Source: Clavibacter sp. VKM Ac-2873 (GTDB taxonomy: Bacteria > Actinomycetota > Actinomycetes > Actinomycetales > Microbacteriaceae). From it: a stretch of 64,000 bases of DNA. Below the pieces are notes generated by a model, which worked only from the letters and a program-made list of their open reading frames with translations, was not told the DNA's origin and ran no database searches. Shown piece after piece: positions 46,542-55,517 of the stretch (position 1 is the stretch's first letter; each line of letters begins with the position of its first letter). Location: the NCBI RefSeq assembly GCF_015351075.1, contig NZ_JADKRS010000001.1, positions 620,001 to 684,000 on the forward strand, read 5' to 3'. Position numbers and translations under genes: made by a program.

Positions 46542-47750
46542 TCAGCGCCCGGAGCGGCGCTTGCTGTAGACGTCGAAGGCGACCGCGAGGAGCAGCACCA
46601 GGCCCTTGATGACCTGCTGCCATGCCGCGTCGACCGACAGGATCGACAGGCCCTGGTTGAGCACTCCCATCACGAGCCCGCCGATGACCGCGCCCACCAC
46701 CGTGCCGACGCCGCCCTGCACGGCCGCGCCGCCGATGAACACCGCGGCGATCGCGTCGAGCTCGAAGCTCTGGCCGGCCGACGCCACCGCGGATCCGGCG
46801 CGCGCCGTGCTGACCACGCCCGCGAGCCCGGCGAGCAGGCCCATGTTCACGAAGATGAAGAAGTTGACCCACCGGGTCTTGACGCCCGACATCATCGCGG
46901 CGAACAGGTTGCCGCCCATCGCGTACACGTGCCGACCGAAGACCGTGCGCGTCAGGAGGAACGAGTAGAGCAGCACGAGCGTCGCCAGGATGATCAGGAT
47001 GATCGGCGTCCCGCGGTTGTACGCCAGCAGGTAGCAGAGGTACATGATCGCGAAGACGGCGATGGCGGTGCGGATCCAGAAGGAGATCGCCCGCTCGCGC
47101 GGCAGCTCGAGCTTGCGGAGCGTGGCGCGGGTGCGCAGCTGCTGCACCACGAGCGCGATCGACACGAGCGCGCCGATCCCGAGCGTGAGGAGGTCGGGGG
47201 CGCCGGTGGTCGGCAGGTTCCCGGAGCCGATGGAGTTGAACTCCGCCGGGAGGCCCGAGATCGTGCCGCCCGTGAGGAGCACCAGCGCGACGCCGCGGAA
47301 CACGAGCATGCCTGCCAGGGTGACGATGAACGCGGGGATCCCGACGAACGCCACCCAGAAGCCCTGCCACGCGCCGATCACGGCGCCGACCACGAGCGAC
47401 AGCACCACCGCGGTCCCCCACGGCAGCCCCCACTCGTTCATGCTGAGCGCGGCCACGGCGCCGACGGTCGCGACGACCGAGCCCACCGACAGGTCGATGT
47501 GGCCCGCGATGATCACGATGACCATGCCCATCGCGAGGATCAGCACGTACGCGTTCTGCTGGATGAGGTTCGCGACGTTGCCCGGGTAGAGCAGCCGCCC
47601 CTCGGTGAGGATCTGGAACAGCAGGATGATGACGGCCAGCGCCGCGAGGATCCCGTACTGGCGCAGGTCGATGCGGCGGCGCTTGCGCGTCCTCACGCCG
47701 TCGGGCGCGGGCGCGTTGGGCGATGTGGCCTGCTCGGCGGTGACGGTCAC
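46542..47750 (-). CDS. mmsB: Multiple-monosaccharide ABC transporter permease
   Basis: A 402-residue permease of the ribose/xylose (BPD_transp_2) family with ten or so helices. Diagnostic segments are [21 protein letters not shown] and [23 protein letters not shown], and [31 protein letters not shown] near the C-terminus. An insertion after residue ~190 ([23 protein letters not shown]) is typical of the MmsB/GguB/XylH group. The GTG at 47750 overlaps the ATPase stop. It forms the channel for the sugar bound by ChvE. Confidence 0.92.
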   Translation of the reverse strand: MTVTAEQATSPNAPAPDGVRTRKRRRIDLRQYGILAALAVIILLFQILTEGRLLYPGNVANLIQQNAYVLILAMGMVIVIIAGHIDLSVGSVVATVGAVAALSMNEWGLPWGTAVVLSLVVGAVIGAWQGFWVAFVGIPAFIVTLAGMLVFRGVALVLLTGGTISGLPAEFNSIGSGNLPTTGAPDLLTLGIGALVSIALVVQQLRTRATLRKLELPRERAISFWIRTAIAVFAIMYLCYLLAYNRGTPIILIILATLVLLYSFLLTRTVFGRHVYAMGGNLFAAMMSGVKTRWVNFFIFVNMGLLAGLAGVVSTARAGSAVASAGQSFELDAIAAVFIGGAAVQGGVGTVVGAVIGGLVMGVLNQGLSILSVDAAWQQVIKGLVLLLAVAFDVYSKRRSGR

Positions 47751-49291
47751 TGGTCGACTCCTGACTTCCGGCTGGCGGTCATGTGCCGCATCAGCTCCTC
47801 CTGTGTCGCGTCGGCCCGGGAGACCTCGGCGGTGAGCCGCCCCTCGGCGATCGTGTAGATCCGGTCCGAGAGGCCGATGAGCTCGGGCAGCTCGGAGGAG
47901 ATGACGATGACCGCCTTCCCCTCGGCCGCGAGCTGGTTGATGATGCTGTAGATCTCGTACTTCGCCCCCACATCGATGCCGCGGGTGGGCTCGTCGAGGA
48001 TGAGCACGTCGGGACCCGAGTAGATCCACTTGCTGAGCACGACCTTCTGCTGGTTGCCGCCGGACAGCTTGCCGACCACCCCCGAGACGTCGGGCGTCTT
48101 GATGTTCATCCGCTTGCGGTAGTCGTCGGCGACCGCGTACTCGCGGTGCCGGTCGATCACGCCGAGCTTGACGAGCTTGGAGAGCGCGGCGGCCGAGACG
48201 TTCACGGTGATGCTGCCGATGAGGTTGAGTCCGTAGCGCTTCCGGTCCTCCGTCGCGTAGGCGATGCCGTTCTTGATCGCCTCGCTCACGGTGCGGGTGC
48301 GGATCTCCTTGCCGTCCTTGAAGATCCGCCCGGTGATCCCGGTGCCGTACGAGCGCCCGAAGATGCTCATCGCGAGCTCCGTGCGGCCCGCGCCCATGAG
48401 GCCGGCGAACCCGACGACCTCGCCCGCGCGGACGCTGAAGGACGCGTCGTGGACGACGACCCGGTCGACGTCCACGGGGTGGTGCACGGTCCAGCCCTCC
48501 ACGCGGAGCTTCTCCTCGCCGATGTGCGGATCCCGCGGCGGGAACTGCGCGTCGAGCGGCCGACCGACCATGGCGCGGATGATGCGCGTCTCGATCTCGT
48601 CGGAGTCCGTGACGGGGAAGGTCTCGATGGTCTTCCCGTCGCGGATGACGGTGACGTCGTCCGCGATGGCCCGGATCTCGTTGAGCTTGTGGCTGATGAT
48701 GATGCTCGTGATGCCGTCGTCGCGCAGCAGGCGGATGAGGCCCAGCAGGTGCGCGGAGTCGTCGTCGTTGAGCGCCGCGGTCGGCTCGTCGAGGATCAGG
48801 AGCTTCACCTCCTTGGACAGCGCCTTCGCGATCTCCACGAGCTGCTGCTTCCCGACGCCGAGCTCGAGCACGCGCGTCGCCGGGTTCTCGTCGAGGCCCA
48901 CGCGCTTGAGGAGCTTGACGGCCTCGAGGTTCGTCCTGTTCCAGTCGATGACGCCGCCGCGCGACATCTCGTTGCCGAGGAAGATGTTCTCCGCGATGGA
49001 GAGGTAGGGGCTGAGCGCGAGCTCCTGGTGGATGATCACCACGCCGTCGCGCTCGCTGTCGTTGATGGATCCGTAGCGGACCTCGCGGCCGTCGATCGTG
49101 ATGGTGCCCTCGTACGAGCCGTGCGGGTAGACGCCGCTGAGCACCTTCATCAGCGTCGACTTGCCCGCGCCGTTCTCGCCGCAGATGGCGTGCACCTCGC
49201 CGCGGCGGACGGTCACGTCCACGCCGTCGAGGGCGCGCACGCCCGTGAACTCCTTGACGATGCCGGTCATCTGCAGGATGACGTCGTCCAT
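47747..49291 (-). CDS. mmsA: Multiple-monosaccharide ABC transporter ATPase (two ABC domains)
   Basis: A 514-residue tandem ATPase. The first domain has Walker [18 protein letters not shown]-loop [20 protein letters not shown], signature [15 protein letters not shown] and Walker [14 protein letters not shown]. The second domain has the family's degenerate Walker A (GLMGAGRTE), signature [15 protein letters not shown] and Walker [15 protein letters not shown]. This asymmetric arrangement is normal for RbsA/XylG/MmsA. It powers import of xylose-, galactose- or arabinose-type sugars. A 20-bp hairpin separates it from the binding-protein gene and probably lowers its expression relative to chvE. 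Confidence 0.95.
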   Translation of the reverse strand: MDDVILQMTGIVKEFTGVRALDGVDVTVRRGEVHAICGENGAGKSTLMKVLSGVYPHGSYEGTITIDGREVRYGSINDSERDGVVIIHQELALSPYLSIAENIFLGNEMSRGGVIDWNRTNLEAVKLLKRVGLDENPATRVLELGVGKQQLVEIAKALSKEVKLLILDEPTAALNDDDSAHLLGLIRLLRDDGITSIIISHKLNEIRAIADDVTVIRDGKTIETFPVTDSDEIETRIIRAMVGRPLDAQFPPRDPHIGEEKLRVEGWTVHHPVDVDRVVVHDASFSVRAGEVVGFAGLMGAGRTELAMSIFGRSYGTGITGRIFKDGKEIRTRTVSEAIKNGIAYATEDRKRYGLNLIGSITVNVSAAALSKLVKLGVIDRHREYAVADDYRKRMNIKTPDVSGVVGKLSGGNQQKVVLSKWIYSGPDVLILDEPTRGIDVGAKYEIYSIINQLAAEGKAVIVISSELPELIGLSDRIYTIAEGRLTAEVSRADATQEELMRHMTASRKSGVDQ

Positions 49292-49360
49292 TGATGCTCC
49301 TGGTTCCCGTTCGGGTCGGTGGAGCGCGCCGGGAGGCGCGCGCCGGGTGGAGACGGATGC

Positions 49361-49405
49361 GCGGCCGACGGGCGCCCGGCGTGGTGCCGGGCGCCCGTCG
49401 GCCGC
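49361..49405 (-). terminator. 20-bp perfect hairpin between chvE and mmsA
   Basis: Bases 49361-49380 pair perfectly with 49386-49405 around the loop GTGGT. The hairpin starts 9 bases beyond the chvE stop and has no U-tract. It probably acts as an attenuator or 3'-end stabiliser rather than a complete terminator, since mmsA has no obvious promoter of its own. Confidence 0.8.
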
Positions 49406-49414
49406 GGGGTCGGG

Positions 49415-50557
49415 CTACAGGCCGACGTCGGACGCCTTGAGGAAGCCGGAGTCGATGAGCACGGACTTCACGTCGTCCTTCACGACCACCTGCGGGTCGA
49501 GGAGGAACGACGGGACGACCTTCTTGCCGTTGTCGTACGACTTGGTGTCGTTGACGGTGACCTCTTCGCCCTTGACGATCTCGCCGATCATCTTCTGGAC
49601 CTGGTCGCCGAGCGCCCGGGTGTCCTTCCAGACGGTCATGGACTGCTTGTCCTGGAGGATCGCCTGCACGTTGGCCTTGTCGGCGTCCTGGCCGGTGATG
49701 ACGGGCCAGTCGGCGCCGGGCGCGTAGCCGGCGCTCGAGAGCGACGCCTCGATGCCGAGCGCGAGGCTGTCGTTGGGCGAGAGCACGACCTGGACCTTCT
49801 GGCCGCCCGTGTAGAAGGACTGCAGGCGGTTGTCCATCTCGGCCTGCGCGTCGTCGGATCCCCAGCCGAGGATGCCGATGGCCTGCCAGTCGGCGCTCGT
49901 GGCGGGCGCCTTGCCCGACGGCACCGTCAGCTTGCCGCTCGCGACGTAGGGCTGGAGGACGTCCCACGCGCCGCCGAAGAAGAAGCCGGCGTTGTTGTCG
50001 TCGGGGCTGCCGGCGAAGGGCTCGAGCGTGAAGGGCCCTGCCGCGTTGTCGAGGTCGAGCGTGTCCTTGATGAACTGGCCCTGCAGCGTGCCGACCTTGT
50101 AGTTGTCGAAGGTGGCGTAGTAGTCGACGGCGTCCGTGCCGTTGATGAGGCGGTCGTAGGCGATGACCGTGACGCCCTGCTTCTTGGCGTCCTCGAGGGC
50201 CGGGCCCAGCGTCTTGCCGTCGACGGCCGCGACCACGAGGATCTTGGCGCCGCCCGCGACCTGGTTCTGGATCTGGCTGATCTGGGCGTCGGTCTTGTTG
50301 TCGGCGTACTGGAGGTCGACGGTGCAGCTGTCGCCCTCGAGCTTGGTCTTCAGGCCCTCGCCGTCGTTGATCCAGCGCTCGAGGCTGCGGGTCGGCATCG
50401 AGATGCCGACGTTGCACTCGGTGCCGGCCGCGGCGTCGCCGCCGTCGCCGGAGCCGGTGTTCGTGGCGCCCTGCGGCGCGCACGCGGTCATGCCGACGGC
50501 GACGCCGGCGAGGAGGAGGAGGGAGCTGATCTTTCGTGCGTGTCGTCCGGATGCCAT
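49415..50557 (-). CDS. chvE: Multiple-monosaccharide-binding lipoprotein ChvE
   Basis: A 380-residue type 1 periplasmic-binding protein. The signal peptide and lipobox are SSLLLLAGVAVGMTAC, with a Gly/Ser/Asp linker. The core has VGISMPTRSLERWINDGEGLKTKLE, typical of ChvE/XylF, and DKKQGVTVIAYDRLI-like KKQGVTVIAYDRLINGTD. PNDSLALGIEASLSSAGY and VITGQDADKANVQAILQDKQSMTVWKD close the sugar site. It binds xylose, glucose, galactose or arabinose outside the membrane. The ATG at 50557 has GAGAGGAC upstream. It is the first gene of the operon and separated from mmsA by the hairpin. Confidence 0.93.
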   Translation of the reverse strand: MASGRHARKISSLLLLAGVAVGMTACAPQGATNTGSGDGGDAAAGTECNVGISMPTRSLERWINDGEGLKTKLEGDSCTVDLQYADNKTDAQISQIQNQVAGGAKILVVAAVDGKTLGPALEDAKKQGVTVIAYDRLINGTDAVDYYATFDNYKVGTLQGQFIKDTLDLDNAAGPFTLEPFAGSPDDNNAGFFFGGAWDVLQPYVASGKLTVPSGKAPATSADWQAIGILGWGSDDAQAEMDNRLQSFYTGGQKVQVVLSPNDSLALGIEASLSSAGYAPGADWPVITGQDADKANVQAILQDKQSMTVWKDTRALGDQVQKMIGEIVKGEEVTVNDTKSYDNGKKVVPSFLLDPQVVVKDDVKSVLIDSGFLKASDVGL

Positions 50558-50925
50558 GGCGGCGGGTCCTCTCGGTGGCCCGTCCGGGTCGTGCGGGCAC
50601 CGGGCGGTCGCGTCGTCGCGAGGGCCCGGGTGCTCCGACGCGTCCTCGGGTCGGGTGCTGATGCGGTGAGTGCTGGTGGTGGTGCGGGTTCGGTGCGGGC
50701 GACGCCCGGCGGAGCGGCCGGGTCGCGGCGGTCCGTGCGTTTGTCGTCGGTCAGAACTTATCCATTTCCGCAGCCGCCGATACGGCTTCCGGGAGACGTT
50801 ATCCAAGCGTTACCGCCGTTGGCCTGCGGACGGGGGCGGCCCGGACGCGCGGCGGCGGGCGCGCGTCCGGCTCGCGGAGCGGACAGCCGCTCGCGTCCGG
50901 GCAGGACCTGGCGTAGACCGGGGTG
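50558..50925. promoter_or_regulatory. Divergent control region of the chvE operon, with repeated TTATCCA
   Basis: A 368-base gap. On the minus strand TAACGT (50796-50801) and TAAGTT (50755-50760) match TANNNT. Each is embedded in TGGATAA, and the two copies are 41 bases apart. CGTTA also recurs at 50797 and 50808. These are candidate promoter and operator sites. The remaining ~200 bases are an untranslated GC-rich leader without a credible gene. Confidence 0.4.
50914..50919 (+). promoter_or_regulatory. -10-like box TAGACC before the DUF4232 lipoprotein
   Basis: TAGACC followed by six bases and the ATG at 50926. It lacks the final T, so it is a weaker member of the leaderless set. Confidence 0.3.
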
Positions 50926-51609
50926 ATGACCACGTCCCGCCTCCCCACCCGGCTCCCCCTCCTGCTCGCGCCGCTGACCCTCGCCGCCGCCCTCGCGCTG
51001 GCCGGCTGCACCGGGTCGCCCGGTGGATCCCCGTCCACGCCACCCGCCGACCTGCCGGCCAGCATCGCCCCCACCACCACCGCCACCCCGGCGACCGACG
51101 CCTCCCCCACCGCCGCGGCGTCCGACGGCGCGACCGGCGACCCGGCCGCCTCCGGGGAGGCCGCGCGCTGCGCGGTCGACGCGCTCACCGGCTCGATCGC
51201 CCCGGCGTCCGGCCCCGGCGGCGACCCGGGCGAGGGCACGGGGATGAACCAGCAGCGCGTGACCGTCGTGCTCACGAACGCCTCCGCCGCGCCCTGCACG
51301 CTGCAGGGCTGGCCGGGCGTCTCCTTCGTCGGCGACGGGGACGGGACCCAGCTCGGGCTCCCCGCGACGCTGGACCGGGGCACGGATCACCCCACCGTCA
51401 CGCTGCAGCCGGGAGCCTCGGCGCAGGCGCCCCTGCACTACACGGACGGGCAGGTCTACCCCGACGCGGAGTGCGGGCTGACCCCGGCGGACGGGCTGCG
51501 CGTGTACCCGCCCGGATCCACCGCGTCGCTCTTCGTCGCATGGCCGGAGCGCGCCTGCTCGACGACCGACCACGCGCTGCTCGAGGTCGGCGGGTTCGTG
51601 GCGTCCTGA
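50926..51609 (+). CDS. DUF4232 lipoprotein
   Basis: A 227-residue lipoprotein. The lipobox is in AAALALAGCTGSPGG. A Thr/Pro/Ala-rich linker (~60 residues) is followed by a beta-sandwich domain: RVTVVLTNASAAPCTLQGWPGVSFVGDGDGTQLGLPA and VTLQPGASAQAPLHYTDG. The C-x(n)-C pattern (APCTLQGWPG, DAECGL, ERACST) and the NxSxxxCxLxGxPG motif identify DUF4232, an actinobacterial secreted domain of unknown role. A GTG three bases upstream is an alternative start. It is convergent with the regulator that follows. Confidence 0.88.
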   Translation: MTTSRLPTRLPLLLAPLTLAAALALAGCTGSPGGSPSTPPADLPASIAPTTTATPATDASPTAAASDGATGDPAASGEAARCAVDALTGSIAPASGPGGDPGEGTGMNQQRVTVVLTNASAAPCTLQGWPGVSFVGDGDGTQLGLPATLDRGTDHPTVTLQPGASAQAPLHYTDGQVYPDAECGLTPADGLRVYPPGSTASLFVAWPERACSTTDHALLEVGGFVAS

Positions 51610-51627
51610 CCCGTCCGGGTCCCGGCG

Positions 51628-52302
51628 TCAGCGCGGGGCGGGGCGGGTGGCGGGCGGCAGCAGGCCGAGCTCCATCGCGAGCGTGACCGCGCGGGTCCGG
51701 TCGCCGACGCCGAGCTTCTCGAACACGTGCAGCAGGTGCGTCTTCACGGTCGCGGGCGTCACGTGCAGCTCCAGGGCGATGCGCGCGTTGGTGCGGCCGG
51801 CCGCCACGAGCGCGAGCACCTCGGTCTCGCGCGGGCTGAGGGCGGGAGCCGGCGGGGCGGGCTCCGCGGCGGGGCGACCCACCTGGCGGACCAGGGCGGC
51901 GGCGATCGCGGGCGCGAGGGCGACCTCGCCGCGGGCCACGGCCCGGACGCCCGCGAGGATCTCCTCCTCGGGCGCCGCCTTCAGCAGGTAGCCGCTCGCG
52001 CCCGCCTCGATGGCCGTGAGGATGCTCGCGTCGGTCTCGTAGGTCGTGAGCACGAGGACGCGCACCTCCGGCGTCTCCTCGCGGATCCGCGCGGTGGCGC
52101 CGACGCCGTCGAGCCCGGGCATGCGGAGGTCCATGAGGACCACGTCGGGGCGCTCGGCGCGGGCGAGCGCGACCGCCGCCTCGCCGTCGGCCGCCTGGCC
52201 GACCACGTCGATGTCGTCGGCGGAGGCGAGCAGAGCCGCGAGCCCGCCGCGGACGACGGGGTGGTCGTCGACGACGGCGACGCGGATGGGCGCGGGCGTC
52301 AT
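51628..52302 (-). CDS. NarL/LuxR-family response regulator
   Basis: A 224-residue regulator. The receiver has VAVVDDHPVVRGGL, phospho-Asp in VVLMDLRMPGLDG, Thr in VLVLTTYETD and Lys in GYLLKAAPEE. The LuxR HTH is LSPRETEVLALVAAGRTNARIALELHVTPATVKTHLLHVFEKL. ATGA overlap with the upstream kinase identifies the pair. It is the last gene of a four-gene minus-strand operon (ATPase, permease, kinase, regulator), the same gene order as at 16820-20623. Confidence 0.95.
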   Translation of the reverse strand: MTPAPIRVAVVDDHPVVRGGLAALLASADDIDVVGQAADGEAAVALARAERPDVVLMDLRMPGLDGVGATARIREETPEVRVLVLTTYETDASILTAIEAGASGYLLKAAPEEEILAGVRAVARGEVALAPAIAAALVRQVGRPAAEPAPPAPALSPRETEVLALVAAGRTNARIALELHVTPATVKTHLLHVFEKLGVGDRTRAVTLAMELGLLPPATRPAPR

Positions 52303-53576
52303 GCGCGCGCCCGCGCGGGGGTCGCGGGCGGGGCCGGCGTGGCCGTCGGGTCGGCTCCGCGCGGGTCCACGGGGGTCGCGGCGGACGACACGGGCGTGGC
52401 GCGCGCCGGGATGCGCGCCGTGAGCCGGGTGCCGCCGGCGCCGCTGGTGACGTCGAGGCGCCCGCCGGCCGCGTCGAGCCGGCGGCGCATGCCGTCGAGG
52501 CCGTAGCCGCCCGACGCGCGCGCGGGGTCGAAGCCGCGGCCGTCGTCGCGGATCGCGAGCACGAGGTCGGCGCCGTCGCGGGTGAGGACCAGCTCCACGG
52601 CCGCGGCGGCCGCGTGCCGGCGGACGTTGGCGAGGCCCTCCTGCGCGCAGCGGAGAAGGACCACCTCGGCGTCGCGGTCGACGGATCCGACACCCGCGTC
52701 CGCGCGGACGTCGACGGGGATGCCCGCCTCCCGCTCCAGGCGCGCGCCGAGCCGGGCGAGGGCCGCCCCGAGGCCGTCCGTCAGCTCGACGGGTGCCGTG
52801 GCGGCGACGATCGCGCGGGTCTGGGTGAGCGCGTCGCGCGCGCCGTCCTCGAGCTGGGCGAGGGTCTGGTCCATCGCGTCCGTCTCGCCGCCGCGGAGCT
52901 CCCGCCGTCCGCGCTGGGCGAGCATCACGAGGCCCGTGAGGTCCTGCGCGACCGTGTCGTGGATGTCCGCGGACAGCCGCTCCCGCTCGCGGGCGGCACC
53001 CGCCTCGCGACCGAGCTCCGCGACCTGCGCCTGCGCGGCCCGGAGCCCCTCCAGCAGGTGCAGGCGCTCGTGGCTGAGGTCGGCGATGCGCGTGATCCAG
53101 AGCCCGAGGGCGATGCTCCCGCCGAGGCTCAGCCCCTGCGACACCGCCATGGTCGGGATCGCGCCGGGCAGGTCGCCGAAGCTGATGACGAAGCCCACGG
53201 CGACGGATCCGGTGAGCACGAGGGTGCCGATCACCGCGTCGCGCACGCGGTCCAGCAGCAGCCAGACGAGCGGGCACAGCACGCACTGCACGACGGCGAA
53301 CGACGGCAGGCTCGCGACGCCCCAGGTGGCGGCCGGGATGACGAGCGCGAGGAAGACGAGCGCGGACGGCAGCGGGGACACGGGCTCGGCCTTGGCCGCC
53401 GTCGCCGCCGCGGAGGCCTCGAGCGCACGGCGGCCGACCAGCAGGTAGAGGGCGGACATCGCCGCGATCGCCCCCCACGCGCCCCCGCCGGCGTCGCTCC
53501 CGGCGCCGATGGTCAGCACGACCAGCAGCGCCATCGTCACCGCGTAGGCGACGTGGACGGTGCGGGTGGGGATCAT
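52299..53576 (-). CDS. NarL-type sensor histidine kinase
   Basis: A 425-residue kinase with six N-terminal helices (about residues 5-175). The coiled coil LHLLEGLRAAQAQVAELGREAGAARERER leads into the phospho-acceptor RLSADIHDTVAQDLTGLVML. HATPase_c has LRCAQEGLANVRRHAAA, AIRDDGRGFDPARASGGYGLDGM. A Pro/Ala-rich tail of ~30 residues is unusual but not rare. The ATG at 53576 has CAGGGG upstream; a longer open frame back to 53783 overlaps the permease gene and is unlikely. Probably controls the exporter encoded upstream. Confidence 0.9.
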   Translation of the reverse strand: MIPTRTVHVAYAVTMALLVVLTIGAGSDAGGGAWGAIAAMSALYLLVGRRALEASAAATAAKAEPVSPLPSALVFLALVIPAATWGVASLPSFAVVQCVLCPLVWLLLDRVRDAVIGTLVLTGSVAVGFVISFGDLPGAIPTMAVSQGLSLGGSIALGLWITRIADLSHERLHLLEGLRAAQAQVAELGREAGAARERERLSADIHDTVAQDLTGLVMLAQRGRRELRGGETDAMDQTLAQLEDGARDALTQTRAIVAATAPVELTDGLGAALARLGARLEREAGIPVDVRADAGVGSVDRDAEVVLLRCAQEGLANVRRHAAAAAVELVLTRDGADLVLAIRDDGRGFDPARASGGYGLDGMRRRLDAAGGRLDVTSGAGGTRLTARIPARATPVSSAATPVDPRGADPTATPAPPATPARARA

Positions 53577-53614
53577 CCCCTGAGCCTGCCATCCCGTCCG
53601 CTGGTCGCGCACGA

Positions 53615-54478
53615 TCAGGAGTCCCGGCGGATCCAGCGGAAGGTGGCGACCGCGGCGATCGTGCCGCCCACCAGCCAGATCGCGAGGACGACGGCGACGC
53701 CCGGGAGGTCCCACGTGCCACCCCGCTCGGACGCCGCGAGCGCGTCGGGCAGGAAGACGGCGCGCATGCCCTGCGCCATCCACTTCAGCGGCAGGAAGGC
53801 CGCGACGTCCTGCAGCCAGGTCGGCAGCATCGTGAACGCCAGGTACACGCCGCTGATGAACTGCAGCACGAGCACGATCGGCGTGATGACGGCCGTGGCC
53901 GAGGCCCCGGAGCGCGGGACGCGGCTGAGCGCGATGCCGAGCACGGCCGACGACGTGATCCCGAGCGCGTACACCCAGGCGAACGTGGCCCAGCGGCCGG
54001 CGTCGGTCGGCAGCTCCACGCCGAACGCGAACCGCGCGACGACGAGCAGCACGACGACCTGCAGGAGCGAGGTGACGATCACCTGCCCGGCCTTGCCGAT
54101 GAAGTACGAGAGCACGGGCAGCGGGGATCCGGCGAGCCGCTTGAGCGTGCCGTCGCTGCGCTCCATCGCGATGTCGACCGCGAGGTTCTGCACGCCCGAG
54201 AGGAGGATGCCCGCGGCGATCATGCCCGGCAGGTAGTACGCCGCGGCGCTCACGCCGCCGGATCCGTCGGGCGCGGTTCCGAGGTTGCCGGACGAGCCGA
54301 ACGCCACCGAGAAGATCGACAGCATGATGACCGGGAAGAGGAACGTGAAGATGATCGTGTCGGTCTGCCGGAAGTAGCGGCGCACCTCGTAGCGGACCCG
54401 GTGGATCCCGAGCGGGAGGACGCCCGGCAGGGCGACGGCGCGGTCCGGGACGGCAGGCGCGGGGCGGACGCCGGTCAT
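53615..54478 (-). CDS. ABC-2 type exporter permease
   Basis: A 287-residue permease with six helices. YEVRRYFRQTDTIIFTFLFPVIMLSIFS is the amphipathic entry plus helix 1. The central loop is DIAMERSDGTLKRLAGSPLPVLSYFIGK (ERxxGTLxxLxxSPL), the hallmark of drug/antibiotic-type ABC-2 permeases (DrrB/YadH-like). SGVYLAFTMLPTWLQDVAAFLPLKWMAQGMRA is the conserved C-terminal region. ATGA overlap couples it to the ATPase. Likely exports a small hydrophobic or antimicrobial compound. Confidence 0.93.
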   Translation of the reverse strand: MTGVRPAPAVPDRAVALPGVLPLGIHRVRYEVRRYFRQTDTIIFTFLFPVIMLSIFSVAFGSSGNLGTAPDGSGGVSAAAYYLPGMIAAGILLSGVQNLAVDIAMERSDGTLKRLAGSPLPVLSYFIGKAGQVIVTSLLQVVVLLVVARFAFGVELPTDAGRWATFAWVYALGITSSAVLGIALSRVPRSGASATAVITPIVLVLQFISGVYLAFTMLPTWLQDVAAFLPLKWMAQGMRAVFLPDALAASERGGTWDLPGVAVVLAIWLVGGTIAAVATFRWIRRDS

Positions 54479-55407
54479 GCCGCCACCTCCTCGGCGGATG
54501 CCGGGGCGACGGCCGGGGCGGCGGTCGTGACGCCGGCCGCAGCCGGGGCGCCCGCCTCGGCGAGCAGCCCGAGGTACACGTCCTCGAGGCTCGGCCGCAC
54601 GATGCGCAGGTCGCGCGGCTCGCCGCCGGGCGTGGCCTCGGACAGGCGGGAGACGAACGCGCCGGGCGTGCGCGTGCGCTCGTCGTGGGATCCGTCGTCG
54701 TCGCGCCAGAGCACCCGCGGGACCCGCGCCTCCTCTCCCCCGATCTCGTCGAGCCGGCCGATCGCCACCAGGCTCCCGCCCGCGATCACCGCGGCCCGGT
54801 CGCCCAGCTGCGCGGCCTCGTCGAGGTAGTGCGTCGTGAGGAGGATGGTCGTGCCCTCCGCCTTGAGCTCGCGGATGAGGTCCCAGAACCGGTGCCGGGC
54901 CTCGGGGTCGAAGCCCGTCGTGGGCTCGTCCAGGAAGAGCAGCTCGGGGCGGCCGATGATCCCGAGGGCCACGTCCACCCGGCGCCGCTGCCCGCCGGAG
55001 AGCGCGCGCAGCAGCGTGCCGGCCTTCTCGGTGAGGCCCACGGCCTCGATGGTCGCGTCGACGTCGCGCGGTCGCGGGTACATCCGGGCGAAGTGCGCGA
55101 CCTGCTCGCGCACGGTCATCGCGCCGCTCTCGGAGCTCGACTGGAGCACCATGCCGATGCGGGCGCGCCAGGCGCGGCCGCCGGTCGCCGGATCCACGCC
55201 GAGCACGGTCGCGGATCCGCCGGTGCGGAGCCGGTACCCCTCGAGGATCTCGATGGTCGTGGACTTCCCGGCGCCGTTCGGGCCCAGGAGCGCGAACGTC
55301 TCGCCGCGGTGGATGTCGAAGGTGACGCCCCGGAGGGCGGTGGTCGTGCCGTACGTCTTCTCGAGGTCGCGCACGCGGACGTGCTCCTCGACGGCTGCTG
55401 TGGTCAT
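54475..55407 (-). CDS. ABC exporter ATPase (DrrA-like)
   Basis: A 310-residue ATPase: Walker A GPNGAGKSTTIEILEGY, Q-loop GMVLQSSSESGAMTVREQ, signature LSGGQRRRVDVALGI, Walker B ELLFLDEPTTGFDPE and switch TTHYLDEA. The C-terminal ~90 residues hold the regulatory extension ending in an Ala-rich tail. It heads the minus-strand operon with permease, kinase and regulator. GAGGCT lies exactly six bases before the ATG, suggesting a leaderless start. Confidence 0.94.
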   Translation of the reverse strand: MTTAAVEEHVRVRDLEKTYGTTTALRGVTFDIHRGETFALLGPNGAGKSTTIEILEGYRLRTGGSATVLGVDPATGGRAWRARIGMVLQSSSESGAMTVREQVAHFARMYPRPRDVDATIEAVGLTEKAGTLLRALSGGQRRRVDVALGIIGRPELLFLDEPTTGFDPEARHRFWDLIRELKAEGTTILLTTHYLDEAAQLGDRAAVIAGGSLVAIGRLDEIGGEEARVPRVLWRDDDGSHDERTRTPGAFVSRLSEATPGGEPRDLRIVRPSLEDVYLGLLAEAGAPAAAGVTTAAPAVAPASAEEVAA

Positions 55408-55413
55408 GGGTCC

Positions 55414-55419
55414 AGCCTC
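55414..55419 (-). promoter_or_regulatory. -10-like box GAGGCT before the DrrA-like ATPase
   Basis: GAGGCT on the minus strand, six bases, then ATG at 55407. Confidence 0.35.
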
Positions 55420-55517
55420 GCGCGCACCGGTCGGGATCGGAACGGCCGAGCGGTCGATCCGCCGCATCGGCCGATCGGTGGATGCCGCCGCCACGCGGGA
55501 CGACGGCACCGGACGGA

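Noticed and set aside
46542-50600. A single >4 kb open frame on the minus strand, and similar very long frames such as 23393-26653
   Set aside because: In very GC-rich DNA the frames opposite or beside real genes stay open. The translations are Arg/Pro/Gly-rich low-complexity text, and only the segments listed as genes carry domain motifs.
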